A stretch of 32,520 nt of DNA from a bacterium. GTDB lineage: Bacteria > Auribacterota > Tritonobacteria > UBA1439. Below the pieces are notes generated by a model, which saw only the letters and a list, made by a program, of their open reading frames with translations, did not search any database and was not told the origin of the DNA. Shown here piece by piece: positions 23,328-29,554 of the stretch (the first letter of the stretch is position 1; every line of letters begins with the position of its first letter). The stretch covers positions 183,647 through 216,166 of the forward strand of contig JAQUPF010000001.1 in the NCBI GenBank assembly GCA_028716845.1, written 5' to 3'. The translations under genes and the position numbers were made by a program.

Positions 23328-24467
23328 TCACTTCGCGAGGAGCTTGAGGGCGGCGGCGAGCACCTCCGCCGGCTTGATCTCCTCCATGCAGGAGGGGGAC
23401 CGTTCGCACTCGCGGAGGTAGCAGCAGGCGCAGGCGGACCGGGACGCGATCTTGATCCCGCGGCCGTAGACGTCGATCTCCGCCGCCGAGGTCGGCCCGA
23501 AGAGGGCGACGACCTTCCTGCCGAGGCCGAGGGCGGCGTGGAGGCCGAGGGTGTCGCCCGTCACGAGCACGTCGCAGAGGCCGATGAGCGCCATGAACTC
23601 GCGGAGGCTGTTGCCGCAGCCGGTGTCGATGAGGCCCTCCCCCGCCGCCGCCAGGATCTCCCTGTTGCGCGCCCGCTCCTCCTCGCCGCCGAAGAGGAGG
23701 ATCCTGCAATCGCCCTTCCCGAGGCAGGCCCGCACGAACTCCGCGCAGTGGCCGACCGGCCACTGCTTCATCGGCCAGCGGGCGCCGCTGCCGGTGTTCA
23801 GGCCGATGACCCGGACGCCGTTCCGCGCCCGCTCCCGCTCGGCGGGAAGGCCCGCCCGCTCGGCGAACCGCCGCGCGAAGGCGCGCTCCCCCTCGGTCAG
23901 CCGGAGGACGATCTCCTGCGGCTGCCCCGAGAGGCCGCAGATCTCCATCACGATATCCTGGTAGGTGCGCCTGTTCCTCCGCTTGATGTCGTCGAACAGC
24001 CCCATCAGGAACCACTCCTCCGCCTCCCGGTTGAACGGGAACACCCTGCCCCGCTTCTCGAGGCCGAAGCCCCGCTTGCTCTTCCCCTTCGCCCTCCCCC
24101 CGAGCGCGGCGCTCCTCGGCGCGGCGTCCAGGCAGAGGACGTCGTCGAACTCCTCGACGGCCAGGAGCGCGAGCGCCTCGGGGCCGTACGGGACGACCCG
24201 GTCGACATGCGGGTTGTTGAGGAGGAGCGGCGCCGCCGCCGGCATGGTAATCCATGTCACCTGTGTCTTCGGGAATGCCTTCTTCAGGCCCGGGAGGATG
24301 CACGTCGTCCGCAGGACGTCGCCGAGGGCGTCGAGCTTGATGACGAGCGTCCGGCGGTCGACCGGGGCGTAGTGCGGGCAGCGGTCGCAGTGGACCCCCT
24401 CCCGCTTGTGGGGGTCGCACGGCCTGTCCCACCGCATGTGCCGGCAGTCGCTCTTGATGGCTTCCAT
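23328..24467 (-). CDS. heptosyltransferase-like glycosyltransferase (GT9) with N-terminal cysteine cluster
   Basis: 379 aa from ATG 24467; an ATG at 24494 would add nine residues, but a TACAAT -10-like element overlaps that stretch. GT9 features: LVIKLDALGDVLRTT near residue 42, LNTGSGARWPMKQWP in the middle, LFGGEEE and VTGDTLGLHAALGL near the end. GT9 enzymes add heptoses to the LPS inner core or similar residues. The N-terminus carries Cys8, Cys17, Cys27 and Cys30 in a compact CDPHKREGVHCDRC-type arrangement, and the C-terminus has CACCYLRECERSPSC, so a metal or disulfide site is possible. Donor and acceptor are unknown. First gene of the GT9-GT2-BFN set. Confidence 0.85.
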   Translation of the reverse strand: MEAIKSDCRHMRWDRPCDPHKREGVHCDRCPHYAPVDRRTLVIKLDALGDVLRTTCILPGLKKAFPKTQVTWITMPAAAPLLLNNPHVDRVVPYGPEALALLAVEEFDDVLCLDAAPRSAALGGRAKGKSKRGFGLEKRGRVFPFNREAEEWFLMGLFDDIKRRNRRTYQDIVMEICGLSGQPQEIVLRLTEGERAFARRFAERAGLPAERERARNGVRVIGLNTGSGARWPMKQWPVGHCAEFVRACLGKGDCRILLFGGEEERARNREILAAAGEGLIDTGCGNSLREFMALIGLCDVLVTGDTLGLHAALGLGRKVVALFGPTSAAEIDVYGRGIKIASRSACACCYLRECERSPSCMEEIKPAEVLAAALKLLAK

Positions 24468-24598
24468 GGGCAACCCGGTGGGGCATTGTACCATCCCCCC
24501 CGCGTCCCCGTGTGGTAAAATTGCGGCGGAGGCGCCTCCCGGCCCGTTTCCCGCGGCCCCGGCGCGGCGGGAAGCGACACGGGGGGGACAGGCACCGC

Positions 24599-26002
24599 AT
24601 GGACCGCCGTGACACGATCATCGCCGCCGCCGTCTTCGCGGTCGCGCTCGTCGTCTTCTCGCTCGCCCGCGCGCGCATCTTCGGCATCTCGGCCGAGGGT
24701 CCCGCGCGGGCGCGCCTCCTCACCGGCGACGAGCCCGCCTACATGCTGCTCGCCCACAGCGTCGCGTTCGACCGCGATTTCAACCTCTACAACAACAGGG
24801 TCGAGGGGCACGGCCGCCACTTCGGGATGGAGCGGTGCGACGAGCACGGCGCGCGCAAGGACTGGGAGCGGCGGGAGATCTACTCCATCCACACGCCGGG
24901 GCTGCCGATCCTCATCGCCCCCGCCTATGCCCTCGGCCTCCGCGCCCTCCGCCATCCCCGCGCCGCCGTCGCCATCCTCATGAACGTCCTCGCCGCGCTC
25001 CTGGCGGCGAATACCTACCTGTTCTGCCGCTCGATCGTCCCGGCCGCGGGGGAGCGGGCGGCGTTCCTCTGCACGGCCGCCGTCGCCTTCACGCCGCCGG
25101 TGATCTTCTACGGCAGTCTCGTCTATCCCGAGCTCCCCGCCGCGCTCATCATCCTCTACGCCCTCCGCCGCGCCCTGCCGCGACTTCCCCTGTCGCCGGC
25201 CCATCTCGTCGCCGCAACGGGGATCGCCTTCCTCCCCTGGCTCTCCTTCCGCTTCTTCCTCCCCGCGTTCGTCCTCGCCTGGCTCCTCGCGGGATCTCGG
25301 GCCGCCGCGTCCCCGCGTCCGCGCGTCGCCGCCGCATTTCCCGTGCTCCCCCTCCTCGCCTCGCTCGCCCTCTTCTTCTGGTACCAGTACCGGGCGTTCG
25401 GCTCGGTCAGCCCCGCCGCCGGCTACGCCCTGCAGGACTTCGCGCGGCGCGGCTACGCGAGCAGGGGGGCCCTCGACGGCCTCGCCGGCCTCCTCCTCGA
25501 CCGCGGCCACGGCATCCTCACCTGGTCGCCCGTCTACGTCATCGCCCCCGCGGGCCTCGCCCTGCTCCTGAAGGCGGATCGGGCGCTCGGCGCGCGCCTG
25601 CTCCTCCTCCTCGCCTCCATCTACATCCCCGGGGCGATGTTCGTCTTCTGGTGGGGGGGCTTCGCCCCGCCGCCGCGCTACATGGTGGTGCCGGCGCCGC
25701 TCCTCGGCGGCGCGCTCTGCTGCCTCTTCGCCCGGGGGAAGGATCCTTTCCTCCGGCTGCTCTTCGGCATCCTCCTCGCGGTCAGCCTCGCCCTCGGGAC
25801 GGCCGGGGCGTACAGGCCGGGATTCCTCTACAAGCACCGCCACATCGCCGAACTGCACCGGCAGCGCCGGATGGCGCGGGTGTTCCCCTCCTTCTTCCGG
25901 AAGACCGACTCCACCTGGCCGCTCGCGGCCGCCTGGGGCGGGGCGCTCATCGGGCTCAACGTTTACCTTGCAACCCGCCGCCGGAAGGTGGTATATTGGT
26001 GA
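24599..26002 (+). CDS. polytopic GT-C glycosyltransferase (PMT/ArnT-like fold)
   Basis: 467 aa. I start at ATG 24599 (MDRRDTIIAAA), the first residues before a hydrophobic helix; the 29 codons upstream are arginine-rich and non-coding in look. About ten membrane segments follow. After helix 1 the first periplasmic loop has TGDEPAYMLLAHSVAFDRDFN, the acidic motif of GT-C transferases that use polyprenyl-phosphate sugars, and IHTPGLPILIAPAY. A WGGFAPPPRYMVVPAPL segment lies in the later loop. It probably transfers a lipid-linked sugar in the periplasm; the GT2 gene nearby could make the donor. Acceptor unknown. Divergent from GT9 across 131 bp with a TAAAAT at 24516. Its stop is followed by the small secreted-protein gene. 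Confidence 0.78.
   Translation: MDRRDTIIAAAVFAVALVVFSLARARIFGISAEGPARARLLTGDEPAYMLLAHSVAFDRDFNLYNNRVEGHGRHFGMERCDEHGARKDWERREIYSIHTPGLPILIAPAYALGLRALRHPRAAVAILMNVLAALLAANTYLFCRSIVPAAGERAAFLCTAAVAFTPPVIFYGSLVYPELPAALIILYALRRALPRLPLSPAHLVAATGIAFLPWLSFRFFLPAFVLAWLLAGSRAAASPRPRVAAAFPVLPLLASLALFFWYQYRAFGSVSPAAGYALQDFARRGYASRGALDGLAGLLLDRGHGILTWSPVYVIAPAGLALLLKADRALGARLLLLLASIYIPGAMFVFWWGGFAPPPRYMVVPAPLLGGALCCLFARGKDPFLRLLFGILLAVSLALGTAGAYRPGFLYKHRHIAELHRQRRMARVFPSFFRKTDSTWPLAAAWGGALIGLNVYLATRRRKVVYW
25968..25997 (+). promoter_or_regulatory. predicted internal promoter for the small secreted protein
   Basis: TTGCAA (25968-25973) and TATATT (25992-25997) are spaced by 18 nt at the very end of the GT-C gene. 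The predicted start near 26004 leaves a leader of about 22 nt with GGAGG before the ATG at 26026. The small gene may therefore be expressed apart from the GT-C gene. Confidence 0.45.
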
Positions 26003-26025
26003 TGGTCCTGGAGGCAAGGTTTTCG

Positions 26026-26457
26026 ATGAAGATGGCTCCGGCGGTCATCGGTATGCTCTGTGCGGTGATGCTCTGCGCCGCCCCCCTCCTCGCGGGGAGG
26101 CAGGGGCTCTCGCTCGCCGTGCGGGACAGCGAGGTCGAGGCGGGGATGCCGGTCGACCTCCACTGGGAGATCGCCCCCGACGGGAAGAGCGCCGTCTCCA
26201 TCATCCTGGGCATCATCCTGCCCGACGGCGACATCCTGATCTACGGCGGGCCGAGGCGGGGCTTCTCCCCCCTCGAGAAGCTCGACGCCGCGCCGGCGAT
26301 CATGACCGATTTCCCCTACAACACCCGGATGAGCGGGGAGCTGGAGGTCGAGACCCTCAGGGAATGGCCGCACGGGACATGCCAGTTCATCGCGGCGGTC
26401 AGGGAGGGGAAGACGATCCTGGAGATCGTCTACAGCAATTCTTTCCTGCTCTACTAG
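26026..26457 (+). CDS. small secreted protein of unknown function
   Basis: 143 aa from ATG 26026, preceded by GGAGG at 26010-26014. An upstream ATG at 26002, overlapping the GT-C stop, would add eight residues before the signal peptide. The signal peptide is MKMAPAVIGMLCAVMLCAA with a cut near residue 24. The mature part is predicted beta-rich: LSLAVRDSEVEAG, VDLHWEIAPDG, ILPDGDILIYGG, then FIAAVREGK and YSNSFLLY at the end. The closing pattern Phe-x-Ala-...-Glu-x-Gly-...-Ser-Asn-x-Phe-x-Leu also occurs at the end of the beta-propeller protein at 27943-29412, so it may be a free copy of a domain used as a C-terminal module elsewhere. No named family recognised. Confidence 0.72.
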   Translation: MKMAPAVIGMLCAVMLCAAPLLAGRQGLSLAVRDSEVEAGMPVDLHWEIAPDGKSAVSIILGIILPDGDILIYGGPRRGFSPLEKLDAAPAIMTDFPYNTRMSGELEVETLREWPHGTCQFIAAVREGKTILEIVYSNSFLLY

Positions 26458-26467
26458 GGGCGGTTCG

Positions 26468-26515
26468 GGCGGCTCTCCATTTTCATCGGCCGGTTCACCG
26501 GAGAGCCGCCTTTTT
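26468..26515 (+). terminator. strong intrinsic terminator
   Basis: GGCGGCTCTCC (26468-26478) pairs perfectly with GGAGAGCCGCC (26500-26510) over a 21-nt loop and is followed at once by TTTTT. It lies 11 nt after the stop of the small secreted-protein gene and closes the plus-strand unit. Confidence 0.85.
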
Positions 26516-26552
26516 CCGTCCCGCGTCCGGGGAGCGCAAGGAACCACTTCAC

Positions 26553-26683
26553 CGCGGATTCTCACGGATGAGTGCGGATATTCACGGATTCAACGACAGT
26601 CGCAAGTTGAAAGTGCAAAGTCGAAAGCAACAGCAACGTGTCAGCCACGGAGAGCACAGAGGACACGGAGGGCGAAGCTGAAC
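26553..26683. repeat. low-complexity dispersed repeats between terminator and tRNA-Tyr
   Basis: GCGGATTCTCACGGATGA (26554-26571) and GCGGATATTCACGGATTC (26574-26591) are tandem copies with a 20-bp period. They are followed by an AAAG-rich stretch (26604-26628) and a CACGGAG/CACAGAGG stretch (26645-26671). A related GGATTTCACGGATGA occurs at 29456-29470 and a similar AAAG-rich stretch near 26816-26840. No coding is supported here; the wider gap 26458-26718 holds nothing else. Confidence 0.55.
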
Positions 26684-26718
26684 ACTGCTATCCCCGGAGA
26701 AACGAGAAACGGTGGTTA

Positions 26719-26803
26719 TGGTGGGCAGGGAAGGATTCGAACCTTCGAAGGCAAAGCCAGCAGATTTACAGTCTGCCCCCTTTGGCCGCTTGGGTACCTG
26801 CCC
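26719..26803 (-). tRNA. tRNA-Tyr (GUA)
   Basis: 85 nt, class II with a long variable arm. Acceptor GGGCAGG at the 5' end pairs with CCTGCCC, followed by discriminator A and an encoded CCA (26719-26721). The anticodon stem-loop reads CAGACTGTAAATCTG, anticodon GUA, and the T-arm contains GGTTCGAATCC. Confidence 0.95.
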
Positions 26804-26851
26804 TAAATACAGCCGAAAGTTTAAAGCGAAAAGCTGAAAGAGAATAAAAGC

Positions 26852-26875
26852 AAAAAGACTGACCTGCTTTCAGGT
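26852..26875 (-). terminator. weak terminator-like hairpin between the tRNA genes
   Basis: On the minus strand ACCTG-AAAG-CAGGT (26875-26862) is followed after four bases by TTTTT (26856-26852). The 5-bp stem is short. If it works, tRNA-Thr and tRNA-Tyr end on separate transcripts. Confidence 0.35.
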
Positions 26876-26916
26876 GAATCCTTGGGCCCTGAACTTCCAA
26901 CTTTGGGCCGCGGTAC

Positions 26917-26992
26917 TGGAGCCGATGATCGGAGTCGAACCGATAACCTGCTGATTACAAATCAGCTGCTCTGCCAGTTGAGCTACATCGGC
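26917..26992 (-). tRNA. tRNA-Thr (UGU)
   Basis: 76 nt. Acceptor GCCGATG pairs with CATCGGC, discriminator T, encoded CCA (26917-26919). D-arm AGCTCAACTGGCAGAGC, anticodon loop in CTGATTTGTAATCAG (anticodon UGU), T-arm CGGTTCGACTCCG. It is 113 nt upstream of tRNA-Tyr on the same strand, as in the thrU-tyrU arrangement of other bacteria, but no tRNA-Gly or tuf follows. Confidence 0.95.
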
Positions 26993-27226
26993 GCAAGGCC
27001 CGACATCGATAAAGAACATCCCGCCTCGGGAAGATCGCCATCAGAATACCACGCCGCAGGGATTGTGGCAACATGGAGCGGGAATTGGGGGATTGGAGGC
27101 CAAATCCTTCACCCGCACAGACGGGCCGGAGAATCAGAGGCATGGATCGAGTGCGGAGAATGATGTTTCCCCTGCCCGACCTCCGGGACGATTCGTGCAA
27201 GGGAGGGATTTGACCCCCCGTCGGCG
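26993..27226. other. non-coding stretch between tRNA-Thr and the nucleotidyltransferase module
   Basis: No gene is supported. The region has lower GC than its neighbours. GGAGGGATTTGACCCCC near 27202-27219 resembles part of a tRNA T-arm on the minus strand, but no rest of a tRNA can be folded around it. Confidence 0.4.
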
Positions 27227-27255
27227 CTGACGGACCAGGGGAAATGTCATATAAT
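27227..27255 (+). promoter_or_regulatory. predicted promoter of the small ORF/nucleotidyltransferase pair
   Basis: CTGACG (27227-27232) and a perfect TATAAT (27250-27255) are 17 nt apart. Predicted transcription starts near 27262, leaving about 17 nt with GGAGG (27263-27267) before the ATG at 27279. Confidence 0.55.
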
Positions 27256-27278
27256 GCGTGTCCGGAGGCCGGACGGCG

Positions 27279-27479
27279 ATGAAAACGTGGATCCACAAGG
27301 CCGCCTCTTTCGCCGATGCGGAGACGTTCGAACGCGACTATTATGCGAAGATGTCGCCCGGGGAACGGCTTGCGGTCGTTCAATATCTGCGCGAAGAGCG
27401 GATGAGGACGGGGAAGCGGTGCGTCCATGAAGGTGGAAAAAGATTACGAAGAGTTCTTGCGATTGTTGAACAGGAATAA
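27279..27479 (+). CDS. 66-aa protein upstream of and overlapping a nucleotidyltransferase
   Basis: 66 aa from ATG 27279, with GGAGG 11 nt upstream; an in-frame GTG at 27258 is less likely. The protein is charged and predicted helical: MKTWIHKAASFADAETFERD, then YYAKMSPGERLAVVQYLREE and a basic end EGGKRLRRVLAIVEQE. From memory, small proteins with the pattern DYY-x-x-MSP-x-ERL-x-x-VQ-x-LRE commonly precede nucleotidyltransferase genes in environmental bacteria; I cannot check this here. Its 3' end overlaps the next gene by 53 bp in another frame, so the two are surely co-expressed. A role as antitoxin, or as partner that controls the nucleotidyltransferase, is inferred from gene order only. 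Confidence 0.65.
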   Translation: MKTWIHKAASFADAETFERDYYAKMSPGERLAVVQYLREERMRTGKRCVHEGGKRLRRVLAIVEQE

Positions 27480-27921
27480 GGTCCGGTACTGCATCGTCGG
27501 CGCGTATGCCGTGGCCTTCCACGCGCGGCCCAAATATACGAAGGATATCGACATCCTCATCGAGCCGGAGGAGGGCAATGCGGCCCGGCTCCTCGCGGCG
27601 CTGAGGGAATTCGGTTTCGGCTCACTGAATATCTCCAGCGGTGATTTCACGAAAAGGGGAAGGATCATCCAGCTCGGCCATGAGCCCGTAAGGATCGATC
27701 TCTTGACGTCGCTCCCGGGCTGCGGCTTCGCGCGGATATGGAAGAACCGGAAGAGAGGGATATACGGGGCTGAGCGGGTCTACTTCATCGGCTTGCAGGA
27801 TCTGATACGGAGCAAGCGGGCCGCGGGAAGGAAACAGGACGAAGCGGACATCGAACTGCTCCGCGCCTCGCGGCCCGGCCGAGGGCGGAAGAGGGCCTCG
27901 GGGACCATGGGTGTAAAGTGA
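27427..27921 (+). CDS. MNT-fold nucleotidyltransferase (toxin-antitoxin-like)
   Basis: 164 aa. Nucleotidyltransferase of the Pol-beta superfamily, resembling DUF6036/AbiEii-like proteins: VGAYAVAFHARP starting at Gly25, then KDIDILIEP with the metal-binding Asp40 and Asp42, and VRIDLLTSL with the third acidic residue Asp91. QDLIRSKRAAGRKQDEADIELL near the end is the helical C-terminal signature common in this group. The catalytic Gly-x-x-x-x...Asp-x-Asp set looks intact, though Ser after the first Gly is replaced by Ala (GAY rather than GSx). Related enzymes act as toxins or antitoxins by adding nucleotides to tRNA or proteins. The start ATG at 27427 lies inside the upstream 66-aa gene. The gene ends 21 nt from the convergent propeller gene. 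Confidence 0.8.
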   Translation: MKVEKDYEEFLRLLNRNKVRYCIVGAYAVAFHARPKYTKDIDILIEPEEGNAARLLAALREFGFGSLNISSGDFTKRGRIIQLGHEPVRIDLLTSLPGCGFARIWKNRKRGIYGAERVYFIGLQDLIRSKRAAGRKQDEADIELLRASRPGRGRKRASGTMGVK

Positions 27922-27942
27922 AGATTTGCCCCCCTCCTCCTG

Positions 27943-29412
27943 TCACGGCAGCCTGAAGATGTTCGAGTTCTCCACGGGGCGGCCGTCCCGCCGGATGAAG
28001 CGCCCCGTCCCGTGCTCGAGGAACGCGGTCGCGAACACCCAGTGCCCCTCCCACCCGCCGCGCATCGTCATCGGGAGCCGGCCCTCGACGGGAGTCGGCG
28101 GGAAGCGCACGCCGCTCCAGGTCGGCTCCTGCGGGTCGCCGTTGTAGACGTCCATGAGATTGCGCCCGTAGAACCAGACCTCCTCGCCGGCGAGCGCCTC
28201 CGCCACGGTCGAGGGCGCGTTGACGACGACCGGGTTCCTGATGAGCGCGAGGTAGATGTCGACCCTGCGGCGCTCGTAGTTCCACCGGCTGAAATCGCAG
28301 GAGTAGTGCAGGTTTCCCGCGTCGCCCGCCTCGAAGTAGCCGGGCTCCATGCGCAGGTTGATGTAGTTCGACGGGTGCGGCTCCCAGTCGCCGACGGCGA
28401 CGCCGATGGGAGATGCGTTGAGTCCCGGAATCGTGTTCAGGTCCGCGACCGAGGCGAACGTGATGCGCTCGTTCGCGTAGTCCACGTCGTAGGCGTAGCA
28501 CTGGTCTTCGCTATGCTCCGAGACGAAGATGCGCGTGCCGGTATCGTTGATGGCGACGCGCCTCCCGTTGACGGGGATGTCCGCCTCGTCGCAGAAGCGC
28601 CAGGGGCTGATCTGCCACATCGTCACCTTCGAGTTCACGCCCATGTAGTGCCCGATGAACATGTACCTGCCGTCGGGCGAGATGGCGATGCCCCGGGGCC
28701 TGATGTAGCCGGTCGTCGCCCGAATAGGACCCGGCATGTCAGGGAGCATTGTACGTATCCTTTCGATCCTATGGGACTCCATGTTGGCCACATAGAGGAA
28801 CAGGCCGTCCGGCGAAATCGCGGCGTCGCCGAGGCCGAGGGGGGCGGGATAGTCGACCCCGCGCACGGCCGTGAAATCGGAAGTCCGGAACACTCCCACG
28901 CGATTCTCGTTGTGGCTCAGCGCGCACACCCGCTCCCCGTCCGGCGTGAAGACGAGGAATTGCGGCTCGAAGCCAGCCGCGATCCCGAGCGGGAACTCCC
29001 GGAACGTGCGCGTGCAGTACCTCACGATGGCCCCAAGGTCGCGCAGGCCGACGTACGCCTCGCTGCCGTCGGGTGTGATCGCGACGCCCATGGGCCGTGC
29101 ATCCTCCTCGTACATTTGGATGACCTGGAAGGACTGGGCGTCGATGACGAAGACGTGGTTTCCGTTCGAGCAGGTCACCCAGAGCTGCGACCGGTCGGGG
29201 GTGACCGCCACCGAGTGCGCCTCTGCGGCGGGGAGGACGAGCGTGTCCAGGATCGCCATGTCGCTCCCCCGGAGCATCATCACCGTGCTCCGTTCCGGCT
29301 GCGGCGCGTTGTGGACGTACGAGTTCGCGACGTACACCACCTCCTCCGCGCGCGGCGATGGAGGCAGGCAGAGCGCCGCGACGAACACGGCGGCGAGCAG
29401 GAACGTTCTCAT
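27943..29412 (-). CDS. secreted YVTN-type beta-propeller protein with C-terminal module
   Basis: 489 aa; ATG 29412 follows AAGGGGGGTGAC and opens a signal peptide (MRTFLLAAVFVAALCLPPSPRA). Residues about 25-350 hold repeated blades with the YVTN/PD-G pattern: VVYVANSYVHN, VAVTPDRSQLWV, VAITPDGSEAYVG, VFTPDGERVCALS, AISPDGLFLYVAN, AISPDGRYMFIG, VAINDTGTRIFVS. Such propellers usually bind partners or sit at the cell surface; no enzymatic residues are visible. The C-terminal domain (about 360-489) contains YLALIRNPVVV, EEVWFYGRN and WEGHWVFATAFLEHG, ending ENSNIFRLP, a module that resembles the small secreted protein at 26026-26457. Function unknown. It follows the PQQ-type propeller gene on the same strand. 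Confidence 0.78.
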   Translation of the reverse strand: MRTFLLAAVFVAALCLPPSPRAEEVVYVANSYVHNAPQPERSTVMMLRGSDMAILDTLVLPAAEAHSVAVTPDRSQLWVTCSNGNHVFVIDAQSFQVIQMYEEDARPMGVAITPDGSEAYVGLRDLGAIVRYCTRTFREFPLGIAAGFEPQFLVFTPDGERVCALSHNENRVGVFRTSDFTAVRGVDYPAPLGLGDAAISPDGLFLYVANMESHRIERIRTMLPDMPGPIRATTGYIRPRGIAISPDGRYMFIGHYMGVNSKVTMWQISPWRFCDEADIPVNGRRVAINDTGTRIFVSEHSEDQCYAYDVDYANERITFASVADLNTIPGLNASPIGVAVGDWEPHPSNYINLRMEPGYFEAGDAGNLHYSCDFSRWNYERRRVDIYLALIRNPVVVNAPSTVAEALAGEEVWFYGRNLMDVYNGDPQEPTWSGVRFPPTPVEGRLPMTMRGGWEGHWVFATAFLEHGTGRFIRRDGRPVENSNIFRLP

Positions 29413-29454
29413 GTCACCCCCCTTTCACGCCGACTCGAAGACGAGCCATTCGAA

Positions 29455-29470
29455 CGGATTTCACGGATGA
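29455..29470. repeat. copy of the GGATT-TCACGGATGA dispersed repeat
   Basis: CGGATTTCACGGATGA in the gap between the two propeller genes matches the tandem copies at 26554-26591. The adjacent 29530-29550 stretch AAGTAGAGGTCTGACCCC looks like another recurrent intergenic motif. Confidence 0.4.
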
Positions 29471-29554
29471 TCCCGGGAGGCCGGCGGGGTCATCGCGCAC
29501 ATCCCGCGTCACGTGCCGGCCATAGTATAAAGTAGAGGTCTGACCCCGATATGA

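Noticed and set aside
26554-26591. CRISPR array
   Set aside because: Only two imperfect units of about 18 bp with a 2-bp gap, and no cas genes.
26638-27163. Small plus-strand frames over the tRNA genes
   Set aside because: They run through tRNA-Tyr and tRNA-Thr in antisense and have no ribosome binding site or protein-like composition.
27199-27241. tRNA-like fragment on the minus strand
   Set aside because: GGGGGTCAAATCCCTCC looks like a T-arm, but no acceptor, anticodon or D-arm can be found around it.
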